Origin: Vermamoeba vermiformis
Taxonomy: Eukaryota; Tubulinea; Echinamoebida
Assembly: GCA_045837725.1 (NCBI GenBank)
Contig: JBEWZL010000063.1
Location: forward strand, 186,001 to 250,000
Length of the DNA: 64,000 nt
Direction of reading: 5' to 3'
In this document: in pieces, positions 56,086 through 64,000 of the stretch
Layout of the letters: each line of letters begins with the position of its first letter
Numbering within the stretch: the stretch's first letter is position 1
Position numbers and translations under genes: made by a program
Notes under the pieces: generated by a model
Seen by the model: only the letters and a program-made list of their open reading frames with translations
The model's database searches: none
Told to the model about the DNA's origin: nothing

Positions 56086-57909
56086 ATGATTGTATCTGAT
56101 AATTTATCTATAGACAATATGGCATCAAATACCAGTGAAGAATTGGAGAAAAAGGATGAGGAGTGCTCGACGGAAAATTCAACATCACCAGATCCGTGTG
56201 TACAACCCAATGAAGTGGCCGATTGGCTTGGATCATTTAATTTCTCTACATATACTGCCATTTTTTTGGATCAAGGATACGACAGTCTTTTTGTGTGCTC
56301 GCATCTTGACGAGAGCGATCTAGATCTGCTTCAAGTAACGAAGCCTGGACATAGAAAGATGCTATTGTTAAAATCGAAAGAATTGGCAGAAACGAGAAAC
56401 AATATTGAGGCTGCAGTAAGTATCACAAAGCGAGATGTAGCTTACTACTTTTGGATCGAAAAGTTTAAATTCGCTAAATGGGTCATTAATATTAAAACAA
56501 TATCGTATTTATACACTTCTATAGAAAAAGAAGAAGGAGAAATTCAAATTCGCCAAAGTCAATCGACAACTGAGCGACACTTATTGGGAACGGACAAAGC
56601 CACGGAAAGAACCCTATGATACTCAATTGCCCATCATTGACATAACCAGCAATACTAGTAGTCACGGTGAGTATTTGGCTTCCAAGTCCGTTTCCAGATT
56701 CTAGAACCGACGGATCAGATTCTGAAATCTAATGAACATTCAAAGTTGGATACGATATGGATAATATCTCGTATATTGATACTGATATTATATATTTTTA
56801 GGTATACGAGTGTTTCTTGTCAGGCACGGACAATCTCTGGCGAATGAAGATCCGTCGTTTTACACGAAGATGGCGGACCACGCAGTACCGTTATCAGATC
56901 ATGGACGCGAACAAGCGACTGACGCAGGCAAGCACTTATTAAGTATATTCAAGTAAGTCATACAATGCATAATATAATGGAGCACAACGGGTATGAAATA
57001 ACGTGGCATTGACGATGTTCTTCTGTAGAAATATTTATGGCACAGAAAAACCCAAACATCATTATTGTCGATTATGGACGAGTCCTTATTTAAGAGCACG
57101 AGAGACTGGGGAGCTGATTTGTAGAGAGGCTCAAGGTTCGTTGCTACGGAAGTGGTTTGATGGATCACTTTCTTAAAGAGATATTTCATTAATAGGTTGG
57201 ATCGATGATACTAGAGAGCACATGTTTTTAGGAGAACAACAGTTTGGCTTATTTGAGGGTACGGATCCAGGAACTTTTCGACTAGATTTTCGAATTAATT
57301 GCTGATCGTGCTTAGGAGTGGATTGGGATTCAGACGAAATTACAGAAGCATATCCAAAAGAATTAGAATATTATCAGGTAAGCATTTAAAAAGAAAGAGA
57401 ATTTTATGTCACGTGTACTGACCGAACTTATGAAGAAATGTGCGGCGTTTGGCGGAAAATTTTGGGCGAAAATTCCATTAGGCGAGAGTCGATTTGACGT
57501 CTGTTTGCGTGTGTCACAAGCGTTTGGAAGTTTTCATCGCGACGCTGCTATGCACGGTATCAAAAACATAGGTACACGCATGAATATTGTTAATAAGAAG
57601 CTATTTCTTATCACTAATAACGGTCTATTTTAGTTATTGTTAGTCACGGTATTACTATTAGAGCATTTTTAACAATGTGGCTGCATTTAACGCCCGAGGT
57701 AAAGTGACACGTGATCTGTTGCAATAACACTTTGATTAATTTACTCATTACAGTGGTTTGAAGAAGAACCTAATCCGGCTAATTGCTCTATTCGACTAAT
57801 AGAGAACAACATCGACAAAGGCTATTTATACACACCGAAACGACCGGAGTTATCAACTTCGACCACCGATCTGCTGTTATCGAAGAACACCGAGCGAGAA
57901 CAACCGTAA
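56086..57909 (+). CDS. SAM domain plus histidine phosphatase (phosphoglycerate-mutase-like)
   Basis: The ATG at 56086 gives a short acidic start, then a SAM domain (VADWLGSFNFSTYTAIFLDQ, DESDLDLLQV, HRKMLLLK). A Lys-rich linker exon (about 56525-56667) leads to the catalytic domain. It has the RHG signature FLVRHGQSLANE, DHAVPLSDHGREQA, LWTSPYLRARETGELI, FGLFEG, GESRFDVCLRVSQAF, and the second histidine in IVSHGITIRAFLTMW. Both catalytic His and the companion Arg are present. The two-histidine superfamily includes phosphoglycerate mutases, protein phosphatases and sugar phosphatases. Without closer matches the substrate is open, though PGAM5- or STS-like phosphatase activity is plausible. About ten short exons. 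The stop is TAA at 57907-57909. A second ATG at 56119 is a possible start. Confidence 0.83.
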
Positions 57910-58195
57910 GAATAAATGTAAATATTGGTAATCTACTAGGCAACTTTGATCAATTTACAACGTTCATTGAATAATGAGATCTTTGCACGCTGATCAAGAA
58001 ACTAATTGTTCCGCGTTCTAGTGGCAATAACTTAGATATCACAGCGTGTGATTATAGCGTTAACCAAAAGTATCCTTTCTAGCGACTGAGGTTATTAGAA
58101 AAGATAATTTCGTAAATTTACTCGTTTTTCTCCAATTGCCTTTTAAGGTAATTTATGGCAGGACAACAGTTATTATTGGCAGTATTATCAATTCA

Positions 58196-61027
58196 ATGCC
58201 CATCATGAAGCAACAGAAGAGTGGGCGAAATGCCTATCTTGCTTGGGAAGATGGCGTTATGCACAAATTACTCCGCATCCTACCGACGGGATTCGTTGCA
58301 AAATACAATACGTCGGCAGAAATACGAGTAGTGACGCTCTCATATTTACGATATTTTTTATTATACATTGTGCTATTATTATCATCATTTTATCCGCTTG
58401 GAAGATACATAGATCTTCTTGCCAATACATCCGGCATGCTTATTGGAACAACAACAACAATTATTGGATTTTTTCTATTTGTAATAACGAAAAATCCATC
58501 GGTTGGCACGAATCTCGTAATGATTAACTCAATGACGATTTTGTGCTGGCTCAGCTACAGTTATGGAGGAATGGCAAACAACATATTAAGGCATGACGCC
58601 CTTATATTTGCTATGGGCATGTTTTTCGGTAATATCAGAAATAGAATTTTGTGTTTTTAGAATTGTTGTGGATTTGACTCCCAAATTATTTTTAGGATTG
58701 AAGGGCGTCATCTCAGGCGTGGCATTCAATATTATATCGACGACTGCCTTTATGTACTTGGAGAGGAATGGCATGGACTTCTACGACGGCAGATCGAGAG
58801 AAGAAATTCGCGAGATTATGTGGTACGTTCCACCAGGTGTAAAAACTTACGTTTATCTTAGCTGCTATGCAAAATCCATTATGAATAATAGTATAATACG
58901 CTATCGGCGGGCGATGTTTTGAAATTTAGAATTTTTTTAAACGGAAGGCGTCCCAATTCCCTCAATGAAGCTTATAATGATTATCCAGCTGATTTCTTTC
59001 GCATTTTATGTTGTATTTGATTTGAAAAACTTACTTAGCATCATTTTCAGGTATCACGCTATGTACCAAACAATTATCAGCACTTTCTTGATGTATAGCT
59101 ACGAGCGAAAACAAGCGCAAGCACTAAGACATATCTCAGAGGTTAGCCAACATAAAACTGGTAAGGATGCATATAAATTTATTTCCAGATTATCGGAGAA
59201 AAAAAATGTACTATTTTTAGTTGCCGAAAATATTAGCAAAGGATAGATCCATGCCCCGAGATTATCCGATTTCTTACTATGTTTACTAATGCTCGCATTT
59301 TTAGAATTCCTTTGTCGCATGTCGCATGAGCTGAGGTAAAACCGAACCGATCGCACATTTGATCCCTTAACTAACTCCATTACACAACTTAGAACACCAC
59401 TTGTTGGTATAGTAGGAGCAATAGATATTCTAAACAACGCAAAGAACATTACGGCCGAGCAGTTGAAGCTGATTCAAATTGCCCGAAGTTGCGCAACTAA
59501 CTTACTCGGGATCATTAACGACGTACTTGATTTTTCAAAAGTAAGAATGTCTTTATCATATTATACCTAATAATAATGTAAATGAATTTAGATTGAAGCT
59601 GAGAAGATGAAGTTACACTTTGAAAACGTACACTTACGAGATCTGATCGACACGTGCGCACAAGTTGTATCTCCGTTAATCTCAACGAACCCAAAAGTAC
59701 AACTCAAGGTCGATTTTGACTCCCAAAAACTGCCTCAGAAGTTTTTTGGTGACTCGTTGCGCATTCGACAAGTGTTGATCAATCTTCTTTCGAATGCCAT
59801 CAAGTTCACTGAACAAGGCACGATAACTGTCAAAGTGTCATTAGAACAAAATATCAACAATATTCCGTGGTTGTTCCAGAAATCTCCGGTGGTACTCAAG
59901 AAGAGCGACAGTTTGGATAGCTTCGATCGAACGCGGTCTTCTTCACATCGCCGATCTGGTTCCGTCGAAAAGATGATGAAACCTGATAGTCCTAAAGTAC
60001 CAGCAGCATCCGAGAGAAGTCCGTTGTTCTTAGTTTTCTCTGTTATTGACACTGGCATCGGGATTGAACCTGGCATCATCTCGAAGCTATTTGATGCCTT
60101 CGAACAGGCTGATTCGTCAACAAGCAAGAAGTACGGAGGAAGTGGTCTTGGATTAGGTAAGTCAATTTCAACAGTGCGTGCCCTGGTGATTTTAGCAACG
60201 CGTACTGACTCGCTTATTTTTCAGCTATTTGCAAAAATATTTGCAAGCTGCATGGAGGAGATATTGCTGCTGAAAGGTAATAACGATCTTTTTGTACATC
60301 TTAAAGGTATAGAGGTCTAATAATGCTATGAAAGTGCTGGCAAGGGCAAAGGAGCTGCGTTCTATTTCTATGTTCCGTTTATTGAAGTAGCGGACGATAG
60401 TTTGACCAAAAGCATGAGCGAGATGACGAATTCGAGCAAGTTTTCAATGACTGTTATCAATATAGACCAATCGAATGTAAAGGTTGACGACGAAGAGGAA
60501 GCAGATCCAATTCATCCAAGTCAGACCGAAGTGAAAAGCGACGAGAGTGTGCTCCTTGCAGAAGACAACAAAGTGAATCAATTGGTTATTAAGACGATGT
60601 TATCGAAGTTAAATTACAGAGTTGATATTGCCAACAATGGAGCCGAGGCGGTCGAATTGATGAAGCAAAAGCGTTATTCCATCGTATTTATGGACATCGA
60701 AATGCCTATATTAAGTAAGTACCTCTCAGCTATTTAACAAATTTCGGTGGATATTCCTATTGATAAATTAGTGTCGAAGATTATGACGTGTAAAGTGAGT
60801 GGATCTAACTTTTTTTAGACGGGCTTGAAGCGACACGACAATTGCGAGAACTAGGATTCAACACACCTATAGTAGCACTCACTGCTCATGCGTTAGTTGA
60901 GACAAGAGAAGAAGCGTTTAAAAATGGAGTTAATGACGTGATCGCAAAACCTTGCAACTTCGAACAACTCCGACAAGTCTGCACTACATTCATAACCCCC
61001 AGCAACGGCGAAGACAAGCCGAGGTGA
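58196..61027 (+). CDS. Membrane hybrid histidine kinase 2
   Basis: The ATG at 58196 (or 58205) leads to several membrane helices ([35 protein letters not shown], and more). Then a helical linker ([19 protein letters not shown]) and the HisKA box [15 protein letters not shown] follow. The ATPase domain has [23 protein letters not shown] and GGSGLGLG. The receiver has [21 protein letters not shown] and IAKPC. The domain plan and several intron places equal those of kinase 1 at 46885-49914. A 95-nt block in the ATPase domain is almost identical between the two. A Ser/Arg-rich insert ([13 protein letters not shown]) lies between the N and G1 boxes. About ten exons, ending TGA at 61025-61027. The sensor region has no named domain, so its stimulus is unknown. 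Confidence 0.9.
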
Positions 61028-61386
61028 TAAAAGCGCGATGCTTCTGTAGTATTAAATGTAAATAGTGTAAAATATGTTTGTTGGGACCGTTTAAAAAATT
61101 GTTGTTCTGAGGTTTGAAGTTCAACTTTCAACTTTAAAGTTCAAACCACAATCCATCATATGATGTGCGATTATTTTAGCATACGTTATTCTAATTTTCG
61201 ACCGCCAAAAACCTGGCGTAGTACCACCAGCTCGTTGCGGAGAATCCAATCAAATCTGGCTTGATTCTCTGAAAGCAACCAGATCAGGACACACCAAGAC
61301 AGATCTGAGGTAATTTTCTTGTCAAGACAAAGAAGAAGGACGCACCGAAACAACCAACTACACATCTGTTTCCCTTCATTGCGCAA
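61028..61386. other. Spacer with a 3' imperfect palindrome
   Basis: These 359 nt follow histidine kinase 2. From 61111 to 61147 the sequence starts GGTTTGAA and ends TTCAAACC, with internal AAGTT/AACTT repeats, and could fold as an RNA hairpin in the 3' region. Nothing else was recognised. Confidence 0.4.
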
Positions 61387-63889
61387 ATGCTCAAAAATAA
61401 GAAACAAGCAAAAAAGGCGGCTCACAGCCAGGTTCAAACAAAGCCCTGCGATACAGTGCTGATCGATGACGTTGTGCAACACATCTTCTCGTATCTGCCA
61501 GTCCGAGCGCGTGCCAAGGTTGGAGAGGTAATAAATATATTATTTTGAATATTATCCAATTTTTTTGGCAATTTGTGGCGTGATTAGTAATTTAAAAGAT
61601 TTTGGCGCCAAATCCGGATTTGTTATGTTGACTCAAGTTATTAAATTATTAACGCCTCACGCAGGTTTCAAAACAATGGAATGCGATTTCACGAAAGCCA
61701 TCTCTCTGGCCTGCTTTTGAAATGGACTTTAAATCCCGAGCTAATCGTAACGTCAAGCGCAAAAGGGACATCAACTCTACGAAGCATCTCATTAGCCTTG
61801 CTTCGTTTTTGCTCAAGTACTGCACCGACCTTCAGGACCTGCACTTGTCTTACGATCACCACGCGGAAATGACACCTGATCGCCTGGATGCATTCTTTCA
61901 AATCAAAACCTTGAAGAGAATGAAAATCTTAGAGCTCTCTCCACACGATATCAGCTACCAATACCTTCCTTCTAAGATTCCTGCGTGCTCCAACTTGGAA
62001 TTACTAAACATAGACTTGTACATCTCCGTCCAGGCTACGAGAAAACTGTTCCAAGTAAGTTATAGTAATGGCACACGTAATACGGGCTTGTAGTTACCAC
62101 TTATTCGAGATGAGCGTGCTCTAATTATGATTTGTAGGGCCTGCCTAATTTAAAGGAATTATACGTCCCACACGCCGGAATCGACTTTTTAAATCATAAG
62201 AACGTGTTCTCTTTCGCTAAAAAATTGGAGCGATTAGCCCTCAATTACTACAGCATGCCTGCGGAGTTGTTAGTCAAAACTTGCCCTTCATTACGCTTCA
62301 TTATGTACTATCGATGCCCGTACGCGAAGGATAGTGATAGCGAGGAAGATGATTTCAAGCCTATTGAAGTTATCGGCCAGACTGTTGCTATCAGGCCCGA
62401 GGGATTTGAAGACGAGTCACTAAGGGAAAACTACAAGCTGCTAGCACCTGTCCTTGTGCCTTATTTGGACAACACATCTTCTATGTCGTTCTTAGCAGCA
62501 CTGGCGACTGATTATTACTTTAACAAAGAAATAATTAAGTACTTGGTTCAGGAGCAGAAATTCGATCTGCATTACGAGTACGTTTCTCGTTTGAAATATA
62601 GTCTTAATTTGCTAACATTATTTATTCTTGTTGCTAGGCCTCCTAAATACAGTTATCGCCAATCGTTTTACTACGGAAAATTGAGGTTTCAGTTTCCACT
62701 TGACGCTGCGCTGCTAGGCTACTGGCGAGACGTAGAGTCAGTTAAAGAGTTGATAGAGCTTGGAGCCTACGCTGAATGCCCAAAAGTAGGGTATTCATAT
62801 TTGGCCCAAGCTAAGAGAGCCGACGTGCGCATGTTGTTGTTGCAACATGGAGCGGATCCAAACAAAATGGTCGAAGTCGATTTAGACAACAGAAAGAATG
62901 AGGATTATGCCACAAGTTCATTTCGCAATATAATTCATGCTCCAGCATTTGTATTTCACTTTATCGACGAACAGTTTGAGGGTAAGTTAAGATCCGTTTA
63001 ATTTAATAATTGATTTAGCGCTAACTATTGCATATATTTATAGATTCGGAGGAGTTTGTGTTTGCCTTGAAAGGAAGAGTCGATTTCAGTATTCAAGTGC
63101 GAAACAAGACCATGCTGGAGGTAAAATTCTTTCTTTCCATGTATCACGGCACTAACAGCTATAAATATCTAGTGGGCTATCGAACATAAGAAGTGGAACA
63201 GTATTTATGCGTTGCTTAAACTGGGCGTGAAGAAAATTAATGGCTGGGGTATGCACACTTCGTTCGCGCTGACCAATGGCAAAGTTGACGAGGCCAAGAT
63301 CAGACAAGCGCAAATGGCTCAAAAGGCGAAAGAAGAAGAAGAAAGGCGCCAAAGAGAAGAGATCAATAAGCGGCTAAAGAAGATGATTGAAGAGGGCAAT
63401 CCGCCTTGGTTGCACATCAATGGCAGCGATGACAGTGAGAGGTGCTGTAGCGATTGCGATAGCGATAGTGAAAATAATCTGTGGTGGTCAAACTCCGATT
63501 CGGACGAGCACGAGCATCGCAGTATCTTTAAAAATATTGAGAGTACGAGCAGCGAGGAGTCACACGACCCTTTTTTCGAAGAATTTAGCGACGAGGAATC
63601 CGAAGTAGAAGAGTCTGAAGTCGAAGAAGAGATCGAAGAAAATGATACTGAAGTGCGAGAAAAATTGCCTGCGAAGTTACAACGATTGTATGACGCGTTG
63701 GTGGGGATTCAGAAGATTATTCAAGATCTCGAAAGCTTTTCAGTGAAAGCGTTCCAGAAGCAACTCACACGAGACATCTTCCCTGCTTACATTACGAACT
63801 CAAATAGGAAGCGGCAGCTGAAGAGCGCGACTGGGGAAGCTGAGTCCAAAGATCTGTTCAAAGCGCTCTTGAAGCAGGTGGATCGATAA
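61387..63889 (+). CDS. F-box, LRR-like and ankyrin protein
   Basis: The ATG at 61387 starts a Lys-rich leader, then an F-box (DDVVQHIFSYLPVRARAKV, QWNAISRKPSLW) split by the first intron. Leucine-rich repeats follow (LLKYCTDLQDLHLSY, LKRMKILELSP, CSNLELLNIDLY, LPNLKELYVPHAG, KKLERLALNYY). Ankyrin repeats come next (LDAALLGYWRDVESVKELIE, RADVRMLLLQHGADPNK, WAIEHKKWNSIYALLKLGV). The C-terminal 200 residues are charged: a Lys/Glu helix, an Asp/Ser/Glu tract (about 63430-63650) and a final helical segment. It probably acts as an SCF substrate receptor, with LRR and ankyrin parts binding the target. Six exons. The stop is at 63887-63889. I do not recognise a specific orthologue. Confidence 0.75.
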
Positions 63890-64000
63890 TTTTCTGACAG
63901 AGTTTCAGCACGAAATTGAGAGCGTGGCTTCCAAGTAAGCAGTAGTTAACACGCAATAAATAAATTTTTCGGATCGGCAAAGGAAACAATATTTTCTCGA

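Noticed and set aside
1-64000. tRNA, rRNA or CRISPR arrays
   Set aside because: No cloverleaf with a conserved TTCGANNC arm, no rRNA core and no evenly spaced repeat-spacer pattern was seen. A covariance-model search would be needed to exclude small RNAs.

Overview
The window is nuclear DNA from a unicellular, intron-rich eukaryote. Genes are tightly packed on both strands and cut by many short introns (mostly about 45-130 nt) that begin GTAAGT or GTACGT and end TAG or CAG. Hybrid histidine kinases, a RasGAP of the IQGAP-related type without CH or IQ regions (as in Dictyostelium DGAP1/GAPA), SAM-domain chimeras and a Tyr-kinase-like receptor with an HRDLAARN loop together suggest an amoebozoan. 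That is an inference from gene content; the species cannot be named from this sequence.

Layout. 233-6788: a whole-looking Ty3/gypsy LTR retrotransposon with identical 174-bp LTRs. 6937-12852 (minus): one continuous predicted reading path, receptor ectodomain, membrane segment and an incomplete kinase, then an ankyrin-like, coiled-coil, SAM, SAM, FG-rich and U-box region. 13061-14804 (minus) and 37634-40857 (plus): two paralogous secreted DNRLRE-type proteins with low-complexity stalks and GPI-like tails. Each lies beside a 7TM gene with an ectodomain (16235-17903 and 41375-43301). 18187-20958 and 21059-23654 (plus): two GPI-like relatives of the receptor-kinase ectodomain. 23689-24810 (minus): an unusual intronless actin. 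25125-37423: housekeeping-type genes, namely an F-box protein, GPALPP1/DUF3752, a TIMMDC1-like protein, a saccharopine-dehydrogenase-like oxidoreductase, a DUG3-type glutamine amidotransferase and a LIM-methyltransferase fusion. 43846-46293 (minus): a molybdenum sulfite-oxidase-like enzyme with a long extra N-terminus. 46885-49914 (minus) and 58196-61027 (plus): paralogous membrane hybrid histidine kinases. Between them lie the IQGAP-related RasGAP (50295-55188, minus) and a SAM-histidine phosphatase (56086-57909). 61387-63889: an F-box/LRR/ankyrin protein.

Theme. Much of the window concerns the cell surface and signalling: paired adhesin-like and 7TM genes, receptor ectodomains anchored in different ways, two membrane histidine kinases and a cortical RasGAP. 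The least expected observations are the kinase-to-U-box chimera, an actin altered at the residues that hydrolyse ATP, a perfect 12-bp palindrome (TGACACGTGTCA) recurring in introns and spacers, and a 95-nt near-identical patch shared by the two histidine kinases.

Exon joins were read by eye from splice signals and reading phase. Gene ends are firmer than internal boundaries.
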